A DNA stretch of 64,000 nt from positions 682,001-746,000 of the forward strand of contig CBDBQH010000001.1 of the NCBI GenBank assembly GCA_965208975.1. Direction: 5' to 3'. The translations under genes and the position numbers were made by a program. This DNA comes from G963663315 sp965208975. Its GTDB lineage: Bacteria; Pseudomonadota; Gammaproteobacteria; Arenicellales; Poriferihabitantaceae. Position 1 is the stretch's first letter, and each line of letters opens with the position of its first letter. The notes under the pieces are model-generated. The model saw nothing but the letters and a program-made list of their open reading frames with translations. It made no database searches and had not been told where the DNA came from. Below are positions 7,807 to 17,100 of the stretch, in pieces.

Positions 7807-8116
7807 CCCGGACGATCCGGCGACCTTTCCCGCTGGACGAGTTGATTTTGCGATAGTAGACAATACTACCGAGGCGGATATCGCCTCGCAGCAGCAGCAG
7901 GATGATACCGCTGCGTTGCAGGACATGGCACGATACGCGCGCCGGGTTCGTCGGAGACTGGGGTTCACTCAGGCGGAACTGGCGATGAGAATTGCCGTGT
8001 CGCATTCGACGATTCGCAACTGGGAACAGGGAAAACGCTTCCCGTCTGGCTCGGCGCGCACCTTGTTGCGGCTTCTGGACAAGGCCCCGGAAGCTACATT
8101 GCGTGTATTGTCGTGA
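7781..8116 (+). CDS. HTH (XRE-type) antitoxin partner of BrnT
   Basis: 111 residues; an acidic, Gln-rich N-terminal half (probably the toxin-neutralising part) and a C-terminal helix-turn-helix: 'FTQAELAMRIAVSHSTIRNWEQGKRFPSG', followed by 'ARTLLRLLDKAPEATLRVL'. BrnT is normally paired with the ribbon-helix-helix protein BrnA; this HTH form is typical of other RelE-superfamily antitoxins, so the pair is a partner swap. ATG at 7781 lies within the end of the toxin gene, so the two are translationally coupled. It likely represses its own promoter. Confidence 0.8.
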   Translation: MSTTRLRIDPDDPATFPAGRVDFAIVDNTTEADIASQQQQDDTAALQDMARYARRVRRRLGFTQAELAMRIAVSHSTIRNWEQGKRFPSGSARTLLRLLDKAPEATLRVLS

Positions 8117-8127
8117 TTTTTCAGAAG

Positions 8128-8272
8128 CGGGTCGCCCCTACGCATCGGTAATCATAACAGCCGTATCATTGTGGATTTCCGTTTGTACGGGAATGACGGC
8201 TAATGATTCGTAGAGACTACGCCTGACCTGGTTGTAGGGGACGGTCCCTGTGCCGTCCCGGAATCCAGGCAT
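8128..8272. repeat. Dispersed intergenic repeat, copy B
   Basis: GTCGCCCCTACGCATCGGTAATCATAACA, a GGATTTCCGTTTGTACGGGAATGACGG hairpin and GTAGGGGACGGTCCCTGTGCCGTCCC, all of which recur in the other copies. It fills the gap between the convergent HTH antitoxin and smr genes. Confidence 0.7.
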
Positions 8273-8284
8273 CATTCATGACGG

Positions 8285-8884
8285 TTATTTGCGCTGGCTA
8301 CTGCTGGATTTGAGCAGGACGTAGACTGCGCCGGCGCCGCCGTGTCTGGGTTGGGCGGAGCAGAACGCTTTGACGGCGGTGACTTCCTTTAACCATTCGT
8401 GAGTGAGTTGTCTGAGTACACTTTGTCCGCTTTGTGACCCGTGGCCCTTGCCGTGGATGATCAACACACAGGTCATGCCATGCCGCAGGGCTTCTGAAAT
8501 AAATTGATTGAGGGCATCGTCTGCTTCAAACCTTCTGAATCCATGAAGATCCAGGGTGTCCTCAACCGCATACTGCCCGCGCTTCAGTTTCCTGATGATA
8601 TTCTTTTGCAATCCGGGGCGGGCGAACTGGACAGAACCGGAGAATTGCGGCTGGTCGGCGATGTTGCCGGATGTTGCGGTTCGTTCGAGCAGATGGCGGT
8701 AAGGAGACGTGAGCGGAATGCCGGGGCGGGTTCGCGGAGGTGTGACCGGGGGTTTGGGGCGGTCTTCGACCGGGTTGTTTCGGCGGTTACGGTAATTCTT
8801 GTGCCACGTATTGACATCGGACATGGCTTGCCGGAACAATGAACGGTCATCTTCATCGCTATTTTGGTCAGGACGGGATGCCAT
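8285..8884 (-). CDS. Smr-domain protein (SmrB/YdaL type endonuclease-like)
   Basis: 199 residues: a charged, disordered N-terminal half rich in Pro and Arg, then a C-terminal Smr domain with the hallmark 'DLHGF' and, about 40 residues later, 'IIHGKGHGS'. Smr domains cut nucleic acids; the SmrB branch in gammaproteobacteria cleaves mRNA between collided ribosomes. The C-terminus 'YVLLKSSSSQRK' is typical. It ends close to a repeat block and lies in the same direction as trxB, 18 bases after it. Confidence 0.85.
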   Translation of the reverse strand: MASRPDQNSDEDDRSLFRQAMSDVNTWHKNYRNRRNNPVEDRPKPPVTPPRTRPGIPLTSPYRHLLERTATSGNIADQPQFSGSVQFARPGLQKNIIRKLKRGQYAVEDTLDLHGFRRFEADDALNQFISEALRHGMTCVLIIHGKGHGSQSGQSVLRQLTHEWLKEVTAVKAFCSAQPRHGGAGAVYVLLKSSSSQRK

Positions 8885-8902
8885 CTGTCAATTATCCGGC
8901 AA

Positions 8903-9865
8903 TCAGGCGGGTCGGCTTTTCAGATAGCGGTCTGCATCCAGGGCGGCCATGCAGCCGGCGCCGGCAGAAGTCACCGCCTGTCGATATACAGAGTCCATGA
9001 CATCACCGGCGGCGAATACCCCGTCAATACTGGTCATGGTCGCCTCTCCGCTGATGCCACCCCGAGTAATGATATAGTTGCCCTGCATGTCCAGTTGACC
9101 GGCAAACAGGGCGGTGTTGGGCGTATGTCCAATGGCGATGAACACGCCCGGCAGACTGATTTCACGGGTGATGCCCGATTTTACGTTTTTAATCCGGATG
9201 CCGGTGACTCCACTGTCATCGCCCAGCGCTTCTTCGAGGATATGGTTCCATTGCAGGGTAATGTTGCCGCCCCGCTCTACCGTTTTCGCCATCAGCTGAT
9301 CGACCAGGATGGCTTCGGCTCGCAGCGTATCCCGGCGATGAACCAGTGTCACTGCCGATGCGATATTGGCGAGATAGAGCGCCTCCTCTACTGCGGTATT
9401 GCCGCCGCCGATGACGGCGACTTCCTGGTTCTTGTAGAAAAAGCCGTCACAGGTCGCACAGGCGGATACGCCTCTCCCCCTGAAGGCTTCCTCGGAAGGC
9501 AAGCCTAAGTATTTTGCCGATGCTCCGGTGGCGATGATCAGGGCGTCACAGGTATAGACCGCCGCATCGCCGGACAATCGAAACGGCCTGTCGGTCAATT
9601 TGGCGGTATGGATATGGTCAAAAATAACTTCAGTGCCAAACCTTTGTGCATGATTCTTCATGCGTTCCATTAACTCCGGCCCCTGTACGCCGGCGTCATC
9701 GCCCGGCCAGTTATCCACATCCGTTGTTGTGGTCAGTTGTCCGCCCTGCTCAATGCCGGTAATCAACACTGGATTCAGGTTAGCCCGGGCTGCGTAGACA
9801 GCGGCGCTGTAGCCGGCGGGACCCGAGCCGAGAATCAATAGTTGGCAGCGTTTTTCGGTAGACAT
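8903..9865 (-). CDS. trxB: Thioredoxin reductase TrxB
   Basis: FAD enzyme that reduces thioredoxin with NADPH in the cytoplasm. FAD-binding 'GSGPAG' at residues 13-18, the redox-active 'CATC' at Cys136-Cys139, the NADPH-binding 'GGGNTAVEEALYL' and the C-terminal FAD loop 'GVFAAGDVMD' followed by 'RQAVTSAGAGCMAA'. At 320 residues it is the standard low-molecular-weight form. The smr gene follows on the same strand. The region upstream is occupied by repeat sequence; I see no clear promoter. Confidence 0.97.
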   Translation of the reverse strand: MSTEKRCQLLILGSGPAGYSAAVYAARANLNPVLITGIEQGGQLTTTTDVDNWPGDDAGVQGPELMERMKNHAQRFGTEVIFDHIHTAKLTDRPFRLSGDAAVYTCDALIIATGASAKYLGLPSEEAFRGRGVSACATCDGFFYKNQEVAVIGGGNTAVEEALYLANIASAVTLVHRRDTLRAEAILVDQLMAKTVERGGNITLQWNHILEEALGDDSGVTGIRIKNVKSGITREISLPGVFIAIGHTPNTALFAGQLDMQGNYIITRGGISGEATMTSIDGVFAAGDVMDSVYRQAVTSAGAGCMAALDADRYLKSRPA

Positions 9866-9978
9866 TATGATTATCCCGGTCAGGTTCGAGGTTTGTATTC
9901 AGGTGATTTTGTGACCGCTTTATAACGCAAAAACGACACGGTATAAAGGGAATGTTTTGGCGCGTGGTCGAAAAGATT

Positions 9979-10286
9979 TCGTAGGGGAGGGTCTTGTATC
10001 CTCCCGCTAATGATCGGAACAGGTATCAACGGTAGCGGGCACCCACAAGGGGCGCCCCTACGCATCGTTCATCACGACACCCATATATCGTGGATTCCTG
10101 CATTCGCAGGAATGACGGAATGGGTCCGAACCGTCATCGTAGGGGAGGGTCTTGTATCCTCCCGCTAATGATCGGAGCAGGTATCAACGGTAGCGGGCAC
10201 CCACAAGGGTCCCCTACGCATCGGTAATTGCAGATTCCATATTATTGTGGATTCCCGTTTCCACGGGAATGACGGGGACGAGGGGA
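9979..10286. repeat. Dispersed intergenic repeat, two tandem units
   Basis: The 470-base gap between trxB and prpE holds two near-identical units with a period of 158 bases (9979-10136 and 10137-10286). Each has GTAGGGGAGGGTCTTGTATCCTCCCGCTAATGATCGGA, TATCAACGGTAGCGGGCACCCACAAGGG, CCCCTACGCATCG and an ATTCC..GGAAT hairpin. Hairpin arms differ between units with compensating changes (ATTCCTGCATTCGCAGGAAT versus ATTCCCGTTTCCACGGGAAT). No coding frame is convincing here. Confidence 0.8.
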
Positions 10287-10336
10287 GCAGGTACAATAGC
10301 TGGTTCTGACTGGATACAAGACAGTCGTTTAAGTGG

Positions 10337-12256
10337 ATGAATGATATGAGATTTGATGACATTTATGATGATGCAATCAGGAACCCCGAAGCGTTCTGGG
10401 GCGGGATTGCGGAAAACGTGCACTGGTACAAGAAGTGGGACAAGGCGCTGGATGACTCCGACGCGCCGTTTTACCGCTGGTTTGCAGGAGGGTTGACCAA
10501 TGTCTGTTACAACGCGGTTGATCTGCATGTTGAACAGGGCCGGGGGGGGCAACCCGCCATCATTCATGACAGTCCGATTACCGCAAGCCAGCAGAAAATC
10601 ACGTATCAGGAATTAAGAGGCCAGGTGGCGCGTTTCGCTGGCGTACTGCGCGATCATGGCGTTGGCTATGGAGACCGGGTGATCCTGTACATGCCGATGA
10701 TTCCCGAGGCGGTGATCGGCATGCTGGCCTGCGCCAGGATCGGCGCGGTTCATTCGGTCGTCTTTGGTGGTTTCGCCGCGAATGAACTGGCGGTTCGCAT
10801 TGATGACTGCCAGCCAAAGGTGATCGTGTCTGCCTCCTGCGGACTGGAGCCGGGACGGATTATTGAGTACAAACCATTACTGGACCGGGCGATTGAATTG
10901 TCGGAACATAAACCCGGACACTGCATTATCATCCAGCGGCCCCAGGCCAGGGCATCCATGATCAAGGGCCGTGATGTGGATTGGAGCGTGGCGATTGAGA
11001 AATCAGAAGAGGCGGATTGTGTTCCCGTGGCGGCGACCGACCCGCTTTACATTCTCTACACTTCGGGCACCACAGGACAACCCAAGGGGGTGGTGCGGGA
11101 CACCGGGGGCGGGATCGTTGCCTTGAAATGGTCAATGAAAAGCATCTATAACGCTGAGCCCGGCGATGTTTACTGGGCCGCCTCGGATGTGGGCTGGGTG
11201 GTTGGACATTCCTATATTGTTTATGCGCCGTTGTTCAATGGCAATACGACCATTCTTTACGAAGGCAAGCCGGTGGGAACCCCGGATGCCGGGGTTTTCT
11301 GGCGGGTGATCAGTGAGCACAACGTCAAGATACTGTTCACCGCGCCGACCGCGTTCCGGGCAATCAGGAAAGAGGACCCCAATGGCGATTATATTCGCAA
11401 ATATGATATTTCCTGTTTGCAATCGTTGTTTCTGGCCGGGGAGCGTACCGACCCGGATACGCTGAACTGGGCAAGGGAGAAACTGGGTGTCCCGGTTATT
11501 GATCACTGGTGGCAAACCGAAACCGGCTGGTCGATTTGCGCGAACTACTTAGGGATAGAGGCGCTTGCGGTCAAGGAAGGTTCGGCGGGTCGCCCGGCGC
11601 CCGGATGGCGATTGAAGGCGCTGGACGATAGCGGCGAGGAAGTCGGCGCCGGCGATATTGGTTCTCTGGTGGCCAGATTACCGTTACCGCCGGGTACGTT
11701 CCCGACGCTATGGAATGCGCGGCAACGTTATGTGGACTCCTATATGACTACCTTCAAGGGGTATTATGAAACCGGGGATGCGGGTTATATTGATGAGGAT
11801 GGTTCTGTCTATGTGATGTCGCGTACCGATGATGTAATCAATGTCGCGGGGCATCGGCTGTCTACCGGAGCGATTGAGGAGGCGCTGGCTTCTCATCCGG
11901 ATGTGGCCGAGTGCGCGGTGATGGGTGTAAACGATGCCCTGAAGGGTGAATTACCACTCGGTCTCGTGGTACTCAGTTCTGGAGTGGAGCGTGACCACGG
12001 GGATATTGCCCGCGAATGTGTTCAGCTTGTGCGCGACCGGATCGGCCCGGTTGCCGCATTCAAATTGATTGCCGTGGTGAAGCGGCTGCCGAAAACCCGA
12101 TCCGGCAAAATCCTGCGCGGTACCATGAAAAAAATTGCGGACAACACGCCGTGGAAAATGCCGGCCACTATTGATGATCCGGCCATACTGGATGAGATCA
12201 CGCAAAACCTGCAATCGCTGGGCTACGCGCAAGACGGAAAAACGCAGATTGATTGA
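10337..12256 (+). CDS. prpE: Propionyl-CoA synthetase (short-chain acyl-CoA ligase) PrpE
   Basis: Activates propionate (or a similar short-chain acid) with ATP and CoA by an acyl-AMP. AMP-binding motif 'YTSGTTGQPKG' at about residues 241-251, 'WWQTETG' for adenine binding, 'YYETGDAGY' and 'SRTDDVINVAGHRLSTG' hinge motifs, and the catalytic lysine in 'RSGKILRG' at Lys591. The 'ASCGLEPGRIIEYKPLLDRAIE' stretch is characteristic of PrpE rather than of acetyl-CoA synthetase. 639 residues fits the family. The gene for GshB begins 6 bases after the stop, but no methylcitrate-cycle gene is nearby. Confidence 0.9.
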   Translation: MNDMRFDDIYDDAIRNPEAFWGGIAENVHWYKKWDKALDDSDAPFYRWFAGGLTNVCYNAVDLHVEQGRGGQPAIIHDSPITASQQKITYQELRGQVARFAGVLRDHGVGYGDRVILYMPMIPEAVIGMLACARIGAVHSVVFGGFAANELAVRIDDCQPKVIVSASCGLEPGRIIEYKPLLDRAIELSEHKPGHCIIIQRPQARASMIKGRDVDWSVAIEKSEEADCVPVAATDPLYILYTSGTTGQPKGVVRDTGGGIVALKWSMKSIYNAEPGDVYWAASDVGWVVGHSYIVYAPLFNGNTTILYEGKPVGTPDAGVFWRVISEHNVKILFTAPTAFRAIRKEDPNGDYIRKYDISCLQSLFLAGERTDPDTLNWAREKLGVPVIDHWWQTETGWSICANYLGIEALAVKEGSAGRPAPGWRLKALDDSGEEVGAGDIGSLVARLPLPPGTFPTLWNARQRYVDSYMTTFKGYYETGDAGYIDEDGSVYVMSRTDDVINVAGHRLSTGAIEEALASHPDVAECAVMGVNDALKGELPLGLVVLSSGVERDHGDIARECVQLVRDRIGPVAAFKLIAVVKRLPKTRSGKILRGTMKKIADNTPWKMPATIDDPAILDEITQNLQSLGYAQDGKTQID

Positions 12257-12261
12257 ATGAT

Positions 12262-13182
12262 ATGAAACACGCTTTTATCATGGATCCACTGGAATCCGTA
12301 AAGCCCTGGAAGGATACCAGTTATTTCCTGATGCTCGCCTGTTCCGATCTTGGGCACCGGGTCTGCCATCTTGATCAGCGGCAACTCTGGCTGGATCATG
12401 ACGACCTGAAAGCGGTCGTGACCTGGGTGGATGTTATGGATGATATGGAGCGACCCTTTACGGTTTCCGGACAGGAGTCCGTCTCTTTGTCACAAATGGA
12501 TGCGGTCTGGGTGCGCGCCGACCCTCCGTTTGATCGCAGATATTTCTATACCACGCTGATGCTGGATTACCTGCCAGCCGATACCCGGGTATTGAACCGG
12601 CCTGAAGGACTCCGCAACTGGAATGAGAAGTTGTCCGCATTGTTTTTCCCCGATTTCACTCCGCCAACCCGGGTGACCGCCGATGTCAATGTGATTCGAG
12701 CCATGGCCGCGGAATTTGGCCGGGTAACGGTGAAGCCGATCGATGGTTTTGGCGGCAAGGGAATCGTTTTTTACGATGACGGCGCCGACCCCGCGGCAAT
12801 ACGGGAGGCGACCCATGCCGGCAGACACCGGGTGATCGTCCAGCAATATCTGTCGGCGGCGCTGGAAGGGGACAAGAGAATCCTGTTGCTCAATGGCAAG
12901 CCCTTAGGCGCGATTCTGCGCGTTCATGCTGAAGGAGTGGAACTGAACAATCTGGATGCCGGCGGAACCGCGAATCCGGCAACACTGGATACCCGTGATC
13001 TGGAAATCTGCGCGGCGCTTGAATCCGGTCTGGTTGAACAGGGGATATTCCTTGCCGGAATAGATATGATCGGCGGTCAACTGATTGAAGCGAATGTGAC
13101 CAGCCCCACCGGGTTGCAGGAAATGAGCGGATTCGATCAGGTTGACTATCACCATCAAATCATCTCGGCGCTGGAAAAGTGA
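12262..13182 (+). CDS. gshB: Glutathione synthetase GshB
   Basis: ATP-grasp enzyme that adds glycine to gamma-glutamylcysteine. The start 'MKHAFIMDPLESVKPWKDTS' matches the family start closely and decides for ATG 12262 over TTG 12253. Other family features: 'WVRADPPFDRRYFYTTLMLDYL', 'VKPIDGFGGKGI', 'VQQYLSAALEGDKRILLLNG' and the C-terminal 'ANVTSPTGLQEM' for metal and ATP binding. 306 residues is slightly shorter than E. coli (316). Its stop overlaps the GTG in front of gmhA; the 5-oxoprolinase gene downstream is a functional relative (glutathione turnover). Confidence 0.95.
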   Translation: MKHAFIMDPLESVKPWKDTSYFLMLACSDLGHRVCHLDQRQLWLDHDDLKAVVTWVDVMDDMERPFTVSGQESVSLSQMDAVWVRADPPFDRRYFYTTLMLDYLPADTRVLNRPEGLRNWNEKLSALFFPDFTPPTRVTADVNVIRAMAAEFGRVTVKPIDGFGGKGIVFYDDGADPAAIREATHAGRHRVIVQQYLSAALEGDKRILLLNGKPLGAILRVHAEGVELNNLDAGGTANPATLDTRDLEICAALESGLVEQGIFLAGIDMIGGQLIEANVTSPTGLQEMSGFDQVDYHHQIISALEK

Positions 13183-13238
13183 AAGATGGCAAAATGAAAG
13201 ACGGCAAAATGAAAGCTGGCAAAGTGGATGCGGGAATA
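13179..13238 (+). repeat. 15-bp tandem repeat at the 5' end of gmhA
   Basis: Three near-perfect 15-base units (13179-13193, 13194-13208, 13209-13223, of the form RTGAAAGMYGGCAAA) and a degenerate fourth. In frame with gmhA they would encode KDGKM-KDGKM-KAGKV. Unit number does not alter the frame but adds alternative GTG/ATG starts. Confidence 0.75.
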
Positions 13239-13826
13239 ATGAAAAACCGGGTTCTGGCTTCGCTCAACGAATCAAAATACGCCCTGGAGAGTTTCCTCGG
13301 TGATGAGCGCAGGATGGATGCGGTTGTGCAGGGCGCTGAATTGATCATTGCCGCATTACGGAACGGCCATGCGGTTTACAGCTGTGGCAACGGTGGTTCG
13401 ATGTCCGATGCCATGCACTTTGCCGAAGAATTGACCGGACGCTACCGCAACGACCGTCCCGGCCTGGCGGCCACCGCCATCAGTGACCCCGGACATCTGT
13501 CCTGTGTCGCCAATGATTATGGCTATGACCAGGTGTTTGCCCGGTATCTGGAGGCCAGGGCAAAACCGGGAGACGCGCTGGTCGCGCTCAGTACCAGCGG
13601 GCAGAGCGCCAACGTGATCAAGGCCGCGGAATTTGCCCGCTCGCACGGAGTCGAAGTCGTCAGTTTGACCGGGCGCGGGGACTCTCCATTGGGCAGGCTC
13701 GCCACGGTCGATATCAGTACCGTTGACTATCCATACGCGGACAAAATCCAGGAGCTGCATATCAAGATACTACATATCATGATCGAGCTGATAGAACGCT
13801 CGTTCTTCCCGGAAAATTATGGATAG
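13239..13826 (+). CDS. gmhA: Sedoheptulose-7-phosphate isomerase (phosphoheptose isomerase)
   Basis: First step of ADP-heptose synthesis for the lipopolysaccharide inner core. SIS-domain protein with 'SCGNGGSMSDAMHFAEELTG', 'RPGLAATAISD', 'ALSTSGQSANVI' and 'YADKIQELHIKILHIMIELIE', all close to E. coli GmhA. ATG 13239 gives 195 residues, the family length; in-frame starts upstream (GTG 13179, ATG 13194 and 13209) would add a repetitive lysine-rich tail encoded by a 15-bp tandem repeat. It could also be the DiaA branch, which shares the fold, but the zinc/substrate-site residues favour GmhA. Confidence 0.88.
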   Translation: MKNRVLASLNESKYALESFLGDERRMDAVVQGAELIIAALRNGHAVYSCGNGGSMSDAMHFAEELTGRYRNDRPGLAATAISDPGHLSCVANDYGYDQVFARYLEARAKPGDALVALSTSGQSANVIKAAEFARSHGVEVVSLTGRGDSPLGRLATVDISTVDYPYADKIQELHIKILHIMIELIERSFFPENYG

Positions 13827-13924
13827 CTGTCCTTTACGAGTGTAAATAACCCGGTTCTGTATGATAGTCTGTTAGAATCAGTATTCGATATGAACGAAAT
13901 TTCATAATAACAGGAAAAGAAAAT

Positions 13925-14098
13925 ATGACCCCGGAAACAATTAACACGATTCTTACCGCTCTGGCTGCTGTTATTGCAATCTGTGGATTTATGTATGGAA
14001 TGTTGAGAGGCATACATAATGATATTGCCAATCTGCGTGAGCGGATGGCGCGGCTGGAGGGGTTGTTTGAGGGTTTTATCCAGCAATCACCCAAATAA
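13925..14098 (+). CDS. Small single-span membrane protein
   Basis: 57 residues from ATG 13925 with AGGAAAAG upstream. One hydrophobic helix near the N-terminus ('TILTALAAVIAICGFMYGML') followed by an amphipathic, coiled-coil-like tail ('NDIANLRERMARLEGLFEGFI'). Such helix-plus-heptad proteins are widespread and usually unnamed. It sits between gmhA and the 5-oxoprolinase gene on the same strand. Function unknown. Confidence 0.6.
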   Translation: MTPETINTILTALAAVIAICGFMYGMLRGIHNDIANLRERMARLEGLFEGFIQQSPK

Positions 14099-14118
14099 AA
14101 TACAGGTTCCCGGAGAGG

Positions 14119-17100
14119 ATGCAGGATAAGTGGGAATTCTGGATTGATCGGGGCGGTACGTTTACCGATATTGTCGCCCGGCAGCCTGATGGATGTGTAG
14201 TCACGCATAAATTGTTGTCGGAGAATCCCGGCCAGTATCGGGATGCGGCGATCCAGGGGATCCGCGATATTCTGGGAGTGAAGTCCTCCGACCCGCTGGA
14301 TACCAGCCGCATTGCGGCCGTCAAGATGGGGACCACGGTCGCGACCAATGCCCTGCTGGAAAGGCAGGGGGAAGATACGCTGCTGGTCACCACCCGTGGA
14401 TTTGGCGACCAACTGCGGATCGGCTATCAGACGCGCCCGCAGCTGTTCGCGCTGAACATCCGGTTGCCGGAAATGCTGTATTGCGACGTTCTGGAAGTCG
14501 AAGAGCGCATGGACGCGCAGGGGCAGGTCCTGGTTGATCTGGATTGCAAGCGGGCGAGAGCGGGTTTGCAGCGACATTTTGATGAGGGACTCCGAAGCGT
14601 TGCGATCGTGCTGATGCATGGTTATCGTTATCACCGGCATGAACTCGCCTTAAAGGAAATGGCGCAGGAGATCGGCTATACCCAGGTTTCCGTCAGTCAT
14701 CAGGTCAGTCCGTTGATGAAGTTCGTGCCGCGTGGCGATACGACTGTGGTGGATGCTTATCTGTCTCCGATTCTGCGCCGTTATGTCAATCAGGTTGAGG
14801 CCGAGCTGGGCGGGCTTGAGCGACATGGAGGCAAGCTCATGTTCATGCAATCCAACGGCGGGTTGACTGATGCCCGTTTCTTTCAGGGGAAAGACGCCAT
14901 TCTTTCGGGACCGGCGGGCGGCGTAGTGGGTATGGCGCGAGTCAGCGAGGCGATCAACATGGGGCAGGTGATCGGTTTCGACATGGGCGGCACCTCTACC
15001 GATGTCAGCCACTATAACGGAGAATTCGAGAAAGCGTTTGAAACCCGTGTCGCGGGTGTCCGGTTGCGCGCTCCGATGATGCTGATTCATACCGTAGCTG
15101 CCGGAGGCGGCTCGATCCTTCATTTTGACGGATCGCGGTTTCGGGTGGGGCCTGATTCGGCGGGCGCCAACCCGGGACCGGCCTGTTATCGTAACAGCGG
15201 CCCGCTGACGATTACCGATTGCAATGTCATGCTCGGCAAGCTACAGCCCGCTCTGTTCCCCAAGGTGTTTGGTGAGAACGCCAATCTGCCACTGGATACG
15301 GCGCGAGTGGAGAGTGAATTCGAACAGATGGCGGCTCGAATCCGGAAGGAGACCGGAGGCCAGCGCAACCCCGAATCGGTGGCCGCCGGATTCTTGTCGA
15401 TAGCGGTCGAAAACATGGCCAACGCGATCAAGAAAATCTCCGTGCAGAGGGGCTACGATGTGTCCGACTATACACTGTGCTGCTTTGGCGGCGCCGGTGG
15501 GCAACACGCCTGTCTGGTGGCGGACGCCCTGGCGATGGAGACGATACTGGTGCACCCGTTCGCCGGAGTTTTGTCCGCTTACGGGATGGGTTTGGCGGAT
15601 ACGGTGGCAGACCGGCAACAGGCGGTTGAGGAGACGCTGGAGCAGGCGCTGATCGCAGAGTTAAGTGACCGGCTGGATCAATTACAGAACAGTGGCCTTG
15701 ACGAACTGAGACAGCAGGGTGACGCATGTGAAAGCCTGTCGTTCAATCGCTTGCTGCACATTCGCTATCAGGGCTCAGATACGACACTGAGCGTGCCCCA
15801 TGGCGACCTGGATGAGGTGCGGAGCCGATTTGAGCAGGTTCACCAGATGCGTTTCGGCTTTATCGCGGCGGATAAACCCTTGATCGTGGAGTCGATTCAG
15901 GTGGAAGTGGTGTCCGCGGCCAGACCCTCCAGGATTGAGAATCCGGCGCCCCCGCCTGATGATTCGCGAGCCACCGCAAAACCGGATGCGGTGCACAAAT
16001 GCTACATGGAAGATCATTGGCTCGACACGCCGTTTTATCAGCGCACCTCGCTGATTGAGGGGCAAGCGCTCAATGGTCCGGCCGTGGTCCTTGATTCAAC
16101 GGCAACTATCGTCGTCGAGCCGGGTTGGCGGGCCGTGTTAAAGCCGGATAACCATCTGATTCTCGAGCGCTACCGGGAGCGCGCGAAAACTGCCGAAGCC
16201 ATTGGTACGCAAGTGGACCCGGTGATGCTGGAGATATTCAACAACCTGTTCATGTCGATCGCGGAACAGATGGGTTTTGTGCTGGAAAATACCGCAGCGT
16301 CGGTGAACATCAAGGAGCGTCTGGATTTCTCCTGCGCTATTTTTGACGCTTCAGGGGCGCTGGTTGCCAACGCCCCACACATGCCGGTGCATCTGGGATC
16401 CATGGGCGAAAGCATCAAGACCGTCATCAGGGAAAGAGCCGGTCATATTCTTCCTGGTGACGCCTATATCCTGAACGCGCCCTACAATGGCGGCACACAT
16501 TTGCCGGATGTGACGATTATCAAACCGGTGTTTGCCGGAAAGGAGCGGATTCTGTTTTATGTCGCTTCGCGCGGGCATCATGCCGATGTCGGCGGGAAAA
16601 CCCCCGGATCAGCGCCTGCCGATTCAACCAGTATCGAACAGGAGGGAGTGGTAATCGACAATGTGAAACTGGTTGAGAACGATCAGTTCCTGGGGCGGGA
16701 GATATACGATCTGTTGACCGGGGGCGCCTGGCCTGCCCGTAATCCACAAATGAACATTGCCGATTTCAAGGCGCAACTAGCGGCTTGTGAGAAGGGGGTC
16801 AGGGAACTGCTCAGAATGACCGGACACTATGGCCTCGAGACGGTTCACGCTTACATGCAACATGTCCAGGATAATGCGGAAGAGTCTGTTCGCCGCCTGC
16901 TCGGTGTCATGGAGGACGGGGAATTTACCTATAAAATGGATGACGGTCATCAGATTTCAGTGAAAATCAGGGTGGATCAGACAAACCGCAAAGCGGTAGT
17001 GGATTTCACCGGAACCAGCTCCCGGCATCCGGGTAATTTCAATGCGCCGACCGCGGTGGCGCTGGCCGCTGTGCTCTACGTATTCCGGTGCCTGGTGGAT

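Noticed and set aside
9979..10286. Possible CRISPR array because of repeated units
   Set aside because: Only two units of 158 bases with no regular spacers; the same blocks occur elsewhere singly, so they are dispersed repeats.
13179..13238. Longer GmhA starting at GTG 13179
   Set aside because: The added 20 residues are a repetitive lysine-rich stretch not found in the family; ATG 13239 gives the usual length. I keep it as a finding on the repeat only.
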